8,182 nt of DNA from an uncultured Porphyromonadaceae bacterium (GCA_947176355.1 CAMWQY010000114.1:1-8182), one strand, 5' to 3'; numbered from the stretch's first letter, positions 1 to 6,912 are shown. A program made the numbers and translations. Notes: generated by a model from the sequence alone, not told the origin.

Positions 1-3
1 TAA

Positions 4-54
4 TTGAGAATTGAGAATTGAGAATTGAGAATTATTATAATTGGGAATTATGAA
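4..54. repeat. Heptamer tandem repeat downstream of the response regulator
   Basis: Four perfect copies of TTGAGAA occupy 4-31. After an irregular 9-base unit at 32-40 come two degenerate heptads, TTGGGAA (41-47) and TTATGAA (48-54). The block may start left of the window. Positions 37-51 also form a small AT-only inverted repeat (ATAATT, GGG, AATTAT), which is too weak and has no T-run in the right place to be called a terminator. The rest of 1-95 holds no gene or clear signal. The array resembles in style the heptamer STRR repeats known from filamentous cyanobacteria, but that is analogy only. Confidence 0.85.
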
Positions 55-95
55 TCCGGGCTGCTGACTGCTTAGAGCTTCAGGGAAGAGGAGGG

Positions 96-776
96 TCAGG
101 GGAGGAGGCGGTCGATTTCGGCTGACAGGCGCTCTGCGTTGATGGGCTTGGAGACATAGCTGTTGAAGCCACTCTCCATGATGCGGGTGCGGTCGGATGC
201 AAAAGCGTATGCCGTCACTGCAATGACGGGCACTGTCTCCGATATCTGACGTATGTTGCGCGTAGCTTCGTAACCGTCCATCAAAGGCATGTTGATGTCC
301 ATCAAAATGAGGTCAGGACGGTGCTCCGCAAACAAGTCAACAGCCTCACGTCCGTTCCATGCATGGATCAGATTATAGTCGTCTTCGAGCAAAGAAGAGA
401 TGAGGAAATAGTTGCTTTCATTGTCTTCAGCCACCAGAAGAGTCTTCTTCTCCCCTCTTTCCTTTTTCGGAGAAGTGTATAGATTGATCACATCCACGTC
501 GTCGCCCTCTTCCGGCTCTGTCGGAGGCAACGCCACAGTCTCCCTACTACGGTCTTCAGCAGGCTGAACCGGGGCACCCTCTGAGCCGGAGGCGAGCATA
601 TCGTCGAGTATGCTCTGCAAAAGGTTGCTGTTTGACTGTATTATGGCAGCGTAACGGCGCTTTTTGAGAGGATCGTCGGTGCTGCACAACAGATTTGAGA
701 AACTTGTAATAGCATTGATGGGAGCCTTAAGCTCTTCGGCGAGATTTGCTAAGAATTCTTTATTATTTTGGGGCAT
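96..776 (-). CDS. Response regulator with a degenerate HisKA-like N-terminus (pseudo-DHp-REC)
   Basis: This 226-residue protein has two parts. Residues about 7-63 match a histidine-kinase dimerization domain without gaps; about 24 of 55 positions equal the HisKA segment of the neighbouring kinase. The H-box, NMSHEIRTP in the kinase, reads NLAEELKAP here, so the phospho-accepting His is Glu14. No ATP-binding domain follows. An acidic, proline-containing linker (about 64-110) leads to a complete receiver domain (about 111-226), with acidic pocket E117/D118, phospho-acceptor D160 in LILMDINMP, T188 and K210 (SKP). There is no DNA-binding or enzymatic output domain. The ATG at 776 is well supported because an in-frame TAA lies five codons upstream and the leader is A-rich. 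It is the last gene of the block, 84 bp after the kinase, its probable phosphodonor. It may act by protein contact through the pseudo-dimerization domain. This is inferred, not shown. Confidence 0.93.
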   Translation of the reverse strand: MPQNNKEFLANLAEELKAPINAITSFSNLLCSTDDPLKKRRYAAIIQSNSNLLQSILDDMLASGSEGAPVQPAEDRSRETVALPPTEPEEGDDVDVINLYTSPKKERGEKKTLLVAEDNESNYFLISSLLEDDYNLIHAWNGREAVDLFAEHRPDLILMDINMPLMDGYEATRNIRQISETVPVIAVTAYAFASDRTRIMESGFNSYVSKPINAERLSAEIDRLLP

Positions 777-821
777 GGCTTTTAATTTTTATATAGAGTG
801 GTGAATTGAGTATGTTTTTTG

Positions 822-844
822 GCGGACACCTGCGTGAGTGTCGC
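822..844 (-). other. Possible intergenic hairpin between kinase and response regulator
   Basis: On the gene strand GCGACAC and GUGUCCGC can pair with one bulged base around an 8-nt loop, giving about 7 pairs, 17 nt after the kinase stop. No U-run follows, so it is not a standard terminator. It could be an mRNA processing or stability element between the two signalling genes, or chance. The rest of this 84-bp gap is AT-rich leader for the downstream gene, with no TAnnTTTG promoter. Confidence 0.3.
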
Positions 845-860
845 ATCGTCATTTAGAATA

Positions 861-2744
861 TCAACCGGGCCAAGGGAGAGTAAACCAGAATAGAGACCCT
901 TTACCGAGGCCTTCAGATTCCACACCGATCTTTCCGCCTACCAATTCCACGATGCTCTTGCTGATTGAAAGCCCGAGGCCATTGCCCTGGGCAAAATTGT
1001 CGAGCTTCGTGAAGCGGGTAAACAGCAGATCGATTTTGTCGGGAGGTATCCCCTGCCCCGTGTCGCGGACATAGAAATACAGTTCATCTTTCCGCTTCTC
1101 ATAGCCGAACGTTATTACACCGGCTTCAGTAAACTTGATAGCATTAGTGAGCAGGTTGACAATCACTTGCCTCAGACGCACGGAATCAGTGAAAACGATA
1201 CAATCAGGGGCACCTAACTTCAGCACGAGTCCCACGCCTTTCCTAAGCCTAAATCGGACAGTGCTTTCAGCCGACTCGAGCACCTTATTGACGTCGGTCT
1301 GCTCCTTGTGGATATCGAGAGTATTCGACTCAATCTTGGCAGTGTCGAGTACATCACCGATAAGTTTGAGCAGCAACTCATTGTTCATATTGATAGTCTC
1401 TACGAAACGGGCTTGTTTCTCCGGGTCTTTTGTCTTCGGGAGAAGACGTGAGAATCCTACTATGGCATTGAGTGGAGTGCGGATCTCATGGCTCATATTT
1501 GCAAGGAAAGCCATCTTCAGTCTGTCGGATTCCATCGCCTTTTCCCTTGCCTGGTCGAGGATCTCAATCTTGCGGCGCTGGAAGAACAGAACCACTATCG
1601 CCACTATTGTCAGAGCAGCCACCGTGATTATGGCGAAAATGATCACAATGGAATATTGCTCCCATATTGTCTTAGGCTTATTGATGAACACGGCATCCTG
1701 AGGACAATCCTTTTCCGACACCCCGCACTGTTCCAGCTTCTCATAGTTGAGAATAGTCACCTTCTTCTCCACCTTCCTGAAGGGGATCTTCGACATATCA
1801 GTACCAGAAATGAGATCGCTCAATCCAGCCTTGAGCTGGACAGAAAATTCTTCCGGCGAGGGGAAAGTACCGCCTGCTATGCCATAGCTGAAATAAGCCT
1901 CGCGCAGCCCGAAGACGGGATGGCGCACGCTCTTGATCAGATGAGCATCGCCGGCAATCAGCTGGGGATAACCGTGAATGGTCATCCGCTCATAAAACCA
2001 TGTAGACAGAAGCAGGCCAGTGTTGTAATCCTTGCTCAGGAGATACTGCTGCAGCTGCTCGCTTGAAGAGTCGGAAGCTACGAGCCATTCATATTCCATA
2101 CTTTGGTAATTACTCCGGATATAGCTTCGTATTTCATGGTCGAGATACCGGTTGATGTAGAGACCATCAGCCACAAATACGAGTTTGCGCATTTCAGGGA
2201 AGATATGCCGCATCAAGTCGATGGTCTGCTCATAGAGGTTGGGGATATGCACGATTGAGAAATTGAATTTCCCCTGCAACTCCTGAAGGGGGCGCAAAGT
2301 CTCCGAGTCAGCCTCCGTGCTCGCGTTGGTGTAATAAAATTCCTGTGATCCATACTCAGCCGACTGGCATATCAGCAGCATCGGCACATTTCCCCACTCC
2401 TTTACGATACGGTCGCGGAGCGTGAATGAGAAATTTCCGACAAGCACGAGATAGTCCGGCTTACGGTTGGAGAATTTCTTGAAAAGCCCCTCTTCCATCA
2501 CGCTGAAATCCTCATGGTTGTGAATAAGAGTATTGTTGAGATATATCACCTCGGGCGCATAGAAATTGTCGCGCGTGGAAATGTCGTAAAGTACAGGATT
2601 AATGATATCCTGTGCCCATGGGGCACCGTCATGGTAGCTATTTATAATGAGCAGGCGCTTACGCTCGTCGCCTCTCGCATGAGGGGAAAAGAACGCACAC
2701 GCTGCAAAAAGTGTCAACAACAAGAATAGTAAATTTCTCTTCAT
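861..2744 (-). CDS. Membrane sensor histidine kinase with periplasmic substrate-binding-like sensor
   Basis: This 627-residue inner-membrane kinase starts with a signal peptide or signal anchor (about 1-25). A large extracytoplasmic region follows (about 27-360), starting RLLIINSYHDGAPW and resembling the ABC substrate-binding-like sensor domains common in Bacteroidetes kinases. One transmembrane helix (about 364-388) and a short linker precede HisKA, with phospho-accepting H419 in NMSHEIRTPLN. The HATPase_c domain shows an N box (NLLTNAIKF, from N530), G1 DTGQGI (561-566), an F box (LFTRF, 574-578) and G2 GNGLGL (587-592). All catalytic boxes look intact, and there is no attached receiver, so a separate partner is needed; the next gene provides one. 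The ATG at 2744 has an in-frame TAG three codons upstream. The ligand is unknown. Its place behind the polysaccharide genes suggests a cell-envelope or glycan cue, which is inference. Confidence 0.95.
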   Translation of the reverse strand: MKRNLLFLLLTLFAACAFFSPHARGDERKRLLIINSYHDGAPWAQDIINPVLYDISTRDNFYAPEVIYLNNTLIHNHEDFSVMEEGLFKKFSNRKPDYLVLVGNFSFTLRDRIVKEWGNVPMLLICQSAEYGSQEFYYTNASTEADSETLRPLQELQGKFNFSIVHIPNLYEQTIDLMRHIFPEMRKLVFVADGLYINRYLDHEIRSYIRSNYQSMEYEWLVASDSSSEQLQQYLLSKDYNTGLLLSTWFYERMTIHGYPQLIAGDAHLIKSVRHPVFGLREAYFSYGIAGGTFPSPEEFSVQLKAGLSDLISGTDMSKIPFRKVEKKVTILNYEKLEQCGVSEKDCPQDAVFINKPKTIWEQYSIVIIFAIITVAALTIVAIVVLFFQRRKIEILDQAREKAMESDRLKMAFLANMSHEIRTPLNAIVGFSRLLPKTKDPEKQARFVETINMNNELLLKLIGDVLDTAKIESNTLDIHKEQTDVNKVLESAESTVRFRLRKGVGLVLKLGAPDCIVFTDSVRLRQVIVNLLTNAIKFTEAGVITFGYEKRKDELYFYVRDTGQGIPPDKIDLLFTRFTKLDNFAQGNGLGLSISKSIVELVGGKIGVESEGLGKGSLFWFTLPWPG

Positions 2745-2754
2745 TATGAACTAT

Positions 2755-2773
2755 GCATTAAGCATTAAGCATT
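2755..2773. repeat. Heptamer tandem repeat in the kinase leader
   Basis: The repeat consists of GCATTAA (2755-2761), GCATTAA (2762-2768) and a partial GCATT (2769-2773). It fills most of the 30-bp gap between the dehydrogenase stop and the kinase ATG, so the kinase mRNA leader is made largely of repeat and shows no Shine-Dalgarno. The unit differs from those in the other gaps, but the 7-base period is the same. Confidence 0.8.
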
Positions 2774-2774
2774 T

Positions 2775-4034
2775 TCAGATGGAGTCAGGGTTTATGATAG
2801 CGCATTCTACGCAGTCGGGAGTGCGGCAATCAGAGAAGTCAATATCCCGGAAAGCGGAGTGCGCCACAGCACGGACAATGACATCATACGGACCCAAGGC
2901 AACAGCCTCACCAATGGAAGAAACGAGCGTCACGCACTCGTATTCAAGATTCACCTTTACAGGATCGACCCAAGGGTCGAATACCACGACTTTAGTGCCA
3001 TAACGCATTAGACTCTGAATCACGTCGTAGATCTTTGTATTGCGTATGTCGGGGCAGTCAGGCTTGAAAGAGAAGCCCAATATGAGCACTTTTGCCTCAT
3101 TAAGTGGTTTACCTTGCCTGTTGAGAGCGTCTACCACCTGGTCTGAAAGATAGAATCCCATCGACTCGTTGACGTTGCGAGCTTCGGTAATAAGACGCGG
3201 ATGCAAGCCGTGGAGCTCCGCTTTTCTAATCAGATAATAAGGGTCTACCCCAATGCAATGCCCCCCGACGAGCCCGGGATTAAAGCGAAGGAAATTCCAT
3301 TTTGTCGAAGCAGCTTCGATCACTTCCCCGGTATCAATTCCAAGAGAATTGAACACCTTCACCACCTCATTGAAAAAAGCAATGTTGACGTCGCGCTGCG
3401 TATTCTCAATAAGCTTTGCAGCTTCTGCCACCTTGATGGAAGGAGCTCGGTAAGTGCCGCCCGAAATCACGGATGAATATATCCCCTCTACCCTATCAAG
3501 AGCCTCGGGAGAGGAAGCAGACACTATCTTCGTGATCTTATCCACGGTATGGACACGGTCGCCGGGATTAATACGCTCCGGAGAATATCCAACGGAGAAA
3601 TCCTCGTTGAGCTTCAATCCGGACACATTCTCGATGATAGGAATGCAGACTTCCTCGGTGGTACCGGGATATACAGTGCTTTCATATACCACGACGTCAC
3701 CTTTCTTGATCACTTTGCCCACAGTCTCGGAAGCAGCCTCAAGGGGCTCGAGGTCCGGCTCATGGTTTACGGTCACCGGTGTAGGGACGGTGACTATAAA
3801 AAACGAGCATTTGGCGAGTTTTCTATAGTCATCGGTAAGAAGCAGGTTCTTTCCCAGCACGTTTCGGAGCCGGTCGTCGTCTACTTCAAGGGTCGTGTCA
3901 TGCCCTGCCAGCAACTCACCGAGGCGCTTTAGAGAAATGTCAAATCCCACCACCTCATAGCGCGAAGCCAGCAGCACAGCCAACGGAAGCCCCACATATC
4001 CCAATCCTATCACTCCTATTGTCTCGGTATTCAT
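2775..4034 (-). CDS. Nucleotide-sugar 6-dehydrogenase (TviB/WbpA-type UDP-HexNAc or UDP-hexose dehydrogenase)
   Basis: This soluble NAD-dependent enzyme oxidizes C6 of a UDP-sugar to a uronic acid in two steps. In its 419 residues, the Rossmann motif is GLGYVGLPLA (10-19), followed by VPTPVT (83-88), YESTVYPGTTEE (117-128) and GYSPERINPGDR (149-160). K207 and N211 lie in the central helix KLIENTQRDVNIAFFNE. The catalytic Cys260 is in GLVGGHCIGVDPYYL, and the C-terminal NAD-linked domain carries GFSFKPDCPDIRNT (320-333). The TKWNF segment before the Cys site is typical of the TviB/WbpA/WbpO branch, which favours a UDP-N-acetylhexosamine substrate over UDP-glucose, but sequence alone does not settle this. 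The C-terminus is short and carries a cysteine cluster (C403, C408, C411). It lies 74 bp after the synthase and probably supplies its acidic precursor. The ATG has AAGGAA directly before it, too close for a good SD. Confidence 0.95.
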   Translation of the reverse strand: MNTETIGVIGLGYVGLPLAVLLASRYEVVGFDISLKRLGELLAGHDTTLEVDDDRLRNVLGKNLLLTDDYRKLAKCSFFIVTVPTPVTVNHEPDLEPLEAASETVGKVIKKGDVVVYESTVYPGTTEEVCIPIIENVSGLKLNEDFSVGYSPERINPGDRVHTVDKITKIVSASSPEALDRVEGIYSSVISGGTYRAPSIKVAEAAKLIENTQRDVNIAFFNEVVKVFNSLGIDTGEVIEAASTKWNFLRFNPGLVGGHCIGVDPYYLIRKAELHGLHPRLITEARNVNESMGFYLSDQVVDALNRQGKPLNEAKVLILGFSFKPDCPDIRNTKIYDVIQSLMRYGTKVVVFDPWVDPVKVNLEYECVTLVSSIGEAVALGPYDVIVRAVAHSAFRDIDFSDCRTPDCVECAIINPDSI

Positions 4035-4071
4035 TTCCTTAATAATTGGGATTTATCATGTCCTCGCATGG

Positions 4072-4105
4072 AAAATTCTCAATTCTAAAATTCTCAACTC
4101 TAAAA
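4072..4105. repeat. 15-bp direct repeat between synthase and dehydrogenase
   Basis: Two adjacent 15-base units, 4072-4086 and 4087-4101, match at 14 of 15 positions and are followed by a partial third (AAAA). The core AATTCTCAATTCT is the reverse complement of the TTGAGAA array at the left end of the window. Positions 4041-4050 (AATAATTGGG) also resemble 36-45. The repeats fill the 3' half of the 74-bp gap (4035-4108), which otherwise shows no promoter consensus. Confidence 0.75.
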
Positions 4106-4108
4106 TAT

Positions 4109-5428
4109 TCAAAGCCCTTCCGCCATAGCCACCGTCGATGTCTTCTTCGGATTCCAGTTGTCCTTGTAGGATGAGTAGAAGAAAAGCTCAACGGTGTGTC
4201 CGATCAGTCGCGCCACCCTGAGGAAATATCCCATATAAAGAGTATGGAAAATAAGCAAAGCCCCGAGCCGACGCTCCTGCCGCGACCTTTCTGAAATGCA
4301 TTGCATAGTGATGAAAGAAAGGATCGAGAAGCATAGTCGGATGATCCATCCTACGATGATGATGTCGAGTATGCGGTCGGTATTGCTCAGGAAGAGCGTG
4401 ATAATATAGAAGAGCCATATAAAATTGAAAACGCTGTCGAAGACTATGCAGTCGAGGTTAGACAACATGTTGGAGAAAGAGAAGTTCCTGTTTGGTGTCA
4501 GGATGTCGAAATGCTTTCTCACGCGGAAGCGAATCAACGATTTCGACCATCTTAACCTCTGCATGAAAAGCTTGCTCCACTTCACCGGCACACTCGTCAG
4601 GCAAACTGCCTTATTTGCAAACCTCACCTTGTAGCCTGCCTTGCGAATCTTCTGCGTAAGGTCGCCGTCAAGGCCCGGACCTATGTCCCAACCGCCGAGC
4701 TGACGCAGAGTCTCAGTTTCAAAGGCTCCGAATGCCCCTGATATGATATGGAAGATACCGAGCATGTCGGTAGCCATTCGCCCTACCTGAATAGTGCGCA
4801 GATATTCCAGAGCTTGCATTGAGGCGCACATCGAGTCGTCGGCATTACGGACTTTTATGCAACCGCCCACTCCGCGCACGTCCCTGTCCATATAGAACGG
4901 GAGGAGTATTTCCTCAAGAGCATTGCGGTCGAGCGAGGAGTCAGCATCGATATGCACGAGATATTTTCCCTTGGCATGCTCGAGTCCATAGTTAGCGGCA
5001 GAAGCCTTTCCGCCACGGTCGGTCATGCGAAAATAATGCTTGATAAGGCCGGCACGCTGCAGGTCGGCACAGATAAAGGGAGTGGCATCGTCACTTCCGT
5101 CGTCGACGATGATGATCTCGAAGTTTTTATAAGTCTGCTCCTTTAGCGTCTCGAGCAGATGATATAGATTTCTGCCCTCGTTTTTGCCGGGGGCCATGAT
5201 CGTGACGAGTGGCATCTCAGTGAACAGGGCACGTCGAGCCATCTCCTCATCCTTGCGACGGCTTTTCCAAGTCATGCCATACTTTGACACTGCGATGATA
5301 TCGGTCAGATAGTAGCGCGGAAACTCTACGAAGATCAGAAACCAGTAGGTCGTCACCAAGTAATCCCACGAGAGATTAGCCGTGAAGCAAGCTATGATTC
5401 CGTCGATTATTCCGAATATATAGTCCAT
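4109..5428 (-). CDS. Processive family 2 glycosyltransferase (membrane polysaccharide synthase)
   Basis: This 439-residue inner-membrane synthase belongs to the hyaluronan/chitin/NodC/Alg8-like GT2 group, which polymerizes UDP- or GDP-sugars and usually moves the chain across the membrane. Two hydrophobic N-terminal segments (about 2-17, 24-45) precede the GT-A domain. Motifs are VDDGS (108-112), DAD (161-163), an acceptor segment SGAFGAF (230-236), GLDGDL (252-257) in place of the usual T/GED-x-D, with D254 as likely catalytic base, and QRLRW (290-294), the Q(Q/R)xRW mark of processive enzymes. Three C-terminal helices follow (about 325-347, 352-376, 387-410). It sits after the adaptor and TackOD1-like genes and before the dehydrogenase, so the polymer likely contains uronic or amino-uronic acid. 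There is no PilZ domain, so activation must come from another protein. The ATG lies directly after a heptamer array. The product cannot be named from sequence. Confidence 0.95.
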   Translation of the reverse strand: MDYIFGIIDGIIACFTANLSWDYLVTTYWFLIFVEFPRYYLTDIIAVSKYGMTWKSRRKDEEMARRALFTEMPLVTIMAPGKNEGRNLYHLLETLKEQTYKNFEIIIVDDGSDDATPFICADLQRAGLIKHYFRMTDRGGKASAANYGLEHAKGKYLVHIDADSSLDRNALEEILLPFYMDRDVRGVGGCIKVRNADDSMCASMQALEYLRTIQVGRMATDMLGIFHIISGAFGAFETETLRQLGGWDIGPGLDGDLTQKIRKAGYKVRFANKAVCLTSVPVKWSKLFMQRLRWSKSLIRFRVRKHFDILTPNRNFSFSNMLSNLDCIVFDSVFNFIWLFYIITLFLSNTDRILDIIIVGWIIRLCFSILSFITMQCISERSRQERRLGALLIFHTLYMGYFLRVARLIGHTVELFFYSSYKDNWNPKKTSTVAMAEGL

Positions 5429-5430
5429 TT

Positions 5431-5474
5431 GCGTTGTGCGTTGTGCGTGATGCGTTGTGCGATTTTGCGATTTT
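5431..5474. repeat. Heptamer/octamer tandem repeat in the synthase leader
   Basis: The heptads are GCGTTGT (5431-5437), GCGTTGT (5438-5444), variant GCGTGAT (5445-5451) and GCGTTGT (5452-5458). Two octads GCGATTTT (5459-5466, 5467-5474) follow. The array ends two bases from the synthase ATG and occupies most of the 59-bp gap, so the ribosome-binding region is itself repeat (ACAACGC units on the gene strand). There is no Shine-Dalgarno and no promoter consensus. Confidence 0.85.
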
Positions 5475-5487
5475 GAAAATGGGAAAG

Positions 5488-6912
5488 CTACTTCCTATCT
5501 TCCTCAATACGCTGAATGAAATGGTCGATGTCTTCACCCGGGTGGTAGACGTAAGTATCAATCATCTCGAAGTCGAAACCGGGGTGCTTCTCCTGATAGT
5601 CGCGGAGCTCTTCCTTGATTTCGAAATCCATGTCTGACAGAGCCTTAGCCACTGCCCCCGCCGGAACGCGGCACAGGAAGTAGTAGTTGTTGCCCCACAT
5701 GGCCTGCTTATAGTTGATAAACCTCTGCAAAGTCTGCACCACCGGCGGCGTCGCATCCTGCCCGACCATCTCGTCGGTAGCCGGATCGAAAATGTAGTAG
5801 CGACCTACGATAATCATCGAGTCGCCGAGAATTTCAGGAGTGGTAAACTGGCGCAGGTAGGCAATGAAGTCGGTCATCGAAGAGTATCCGTAGAAACCGG
5901 TGAGATTGAGAGTACGCTCCACGTCGTTGCTTGCAAAAGCTCGTATGCCTTCAGGAGTGAACTCGTATTCCTCCACATCCACCGGGCGAAGCTCATCCGG
6001 ACGCCAAGCCCTTCGGTTGTTGGTGCAAAGCGCCCTCATGTTGGGATACATGAAGGTGTGTTCACATTGGCGGCAGGAGTAGATCGACGAAGGACGGTCA
6101 TAGTCTACGCCTATATGTCGGAGAGTCTTCTTACATTTCGGGCATATCAGTTCCCCATCCTGCTGGTAGGTGGATTCCGGGGAGACGTTTGCGCAGCGGA
6201 AATGGTGGATCACCGGTTCCTCATGAATGTCGGAGCTACCGCATTCCGGGCATGTCTCGAAGAAGAGAAGGTGGCTGCTGTTGCATATAGGGCAGACGTG
6301 TATCCTGTCGATGAATCGGGTGCGTCGGATATATCCGAGGCGCAACAACTGCTGATGAAACCATTCGCGCTCCTCAGCCTGCATCGTCTGCTGACCTTCA
6401 AACCAGAGAGTATAATAGTAGAGCGCCATATATCCCTCCGCGAGGCCCGGGGTGGGCTGGGAGGAGAAAGTGAATCTGCCCCGCGAAATGGCATATCGGC
6501 AGAGTCTGATTACTTCCTCAGCGTGAGTGACAACGGGCTGAGTTCCGAGAAGGAAATTCTGGCGGCGCATGTTGGCGTAAATGTCTTCGATAGTGCGAGC
6601 CATCGAGTCGTCGGTCGGAGTGGTGGCATAACCATCTACAATCACCTCCGCTTTCCCGAGCCAGCCGGTGAGCCGCCGGGTGACGAAACATGGCTTGAAA
6701 CGGCATTTTTCAGAGAGGAGAGGGGAAGCAAGCCTGATAGCAAGCATATTGCGGTCCATCACGCTGTCGATGACATTGATGAACATAGCATCGAAGTCCT
6801 CGAATTGCAGCTCCGGCGTATCGTCGACATTCACCGGCTCGTTGATGACGAGGATCCTATGCTGGTTGCGGTTAGTGACTATGCTGTATGATGAATTTTT
6901 ATATCGGTTCAT
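5488..6912 (-). CDS. TackOD1-like zinc-ribbon protein with pseudo-receiver and possible pseudo-GGDEF ends
   Basis: This 474-residue protein has no signal peptide or membrane helix and is probably cytoplasmic. The centre (about 204-298) is cysteine-rich: CPIC (207/210), CPEC (221/224), HHFRC (236-240), CPKC (257/260), CRQC (280/283) and C296, with GVDYDRP between. This matches my memory of the TackOD1 output domain (Thaumarchaeal output domain 1), a predicted metal-binding module linked to receiver and GGDEF proteins. The N-terminus (about 17-115) follows a receiver-like beta/alpha pattern, but the expected phospho-Asp appears to be N46 (FDAMFINV). The C-terminus (about 345-440) has a GGDEF-like layout with WGNNYYFL at 406-413 where WGGDEFxxL would be, so no cyclase activity is expected. 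Both end assignments are by eye and tentative. It starts on an ATGA overlap with the adaptor gene, implying coupled translation. A regulatory role on the synthase is inferred. Confidence 0.9.
   Translation of the reverse strand: MNRYKNSSYSIVTNRNQHRILVINEPVNVDDTPELQFEDFDAMFINVIDSVMDRNMLAIRLASPLLSEKCRFKPCFVTRRLTGWLGKAEVIVDGYATTPTDDSMARTIEDIYANMRRQNFLLGTQPVVTHAEEVIRLCRYAISRGRFTFSSQPTPGLAEGYMALYYYTLWFEGQQTMQAEEREWFHQQLLRLGYIRRTRFIDRIHVCPICNSSHLLFFETCPECGSSDIHEEPVIHHFRCANVSPESTYQQDGELICPKCKKTLRHIGVDYDRPSSIYSCRQCEHTFMYPNMRALCTNNRRAWRPDELRPVDVEEYEFTPEGIRAFASNDVERTLNLTGFYGYSSMTDFIAYLRQFTTPEILGDSMIIVGRYYIFDPATDEMVGQDATPPVVQTLQRFINYKQAMWGNNYYFLCRVPAGAVAKALSDMDFEIKEELRDYQEKHPGFDFEMIDTYVYHPGEDIDHFIQRIEEDRK

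Noticed and set aside
4..54. CRISPR array or insertion-sequence end
   Set aside because: The units are 7 bp, directly adjacent and without spacers. There is no transposase, and no target duplication is visible.
1..95. Rho-independent terminator after the response regulator
   Set aside because: Only a 6-bp AT-only inverted repeat (37-51) is present. There is no GC-rich stem and no proper U-run on the gene strand.
96..776. Frameshifted or broken hybrid kinase
   Set aside because: The linker between pseudo-HisKA and receiver is one continuous open frame of about 46 residues, with no room for or trace of an ATPase domain, so this is not a simple frameshift.
1135..2066. Plus-strand open frames opposite the histidine kinase
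   Set aside because: They are antisense to an intact kinase with all catalytic boxes and show no protein-like features.
4109..5428. Naming the synthase hasA, nodC or alg8
   Set aside because: Motifs establish a processive GT2 only. The product sugar is not determined, and the neighbouring dehydrogenase points to an N-acetylhexosamine-type precursor as much as to glucuronic acid.
6058..6891. Long open frame (277 codons) on the plus strand
   Set aside because: It lies fully antisense to the TackOD1-like gene, whose minus-strand frame has clear domains and motifs. The product has no recognisable pattern, so it is a shadow of codon use.
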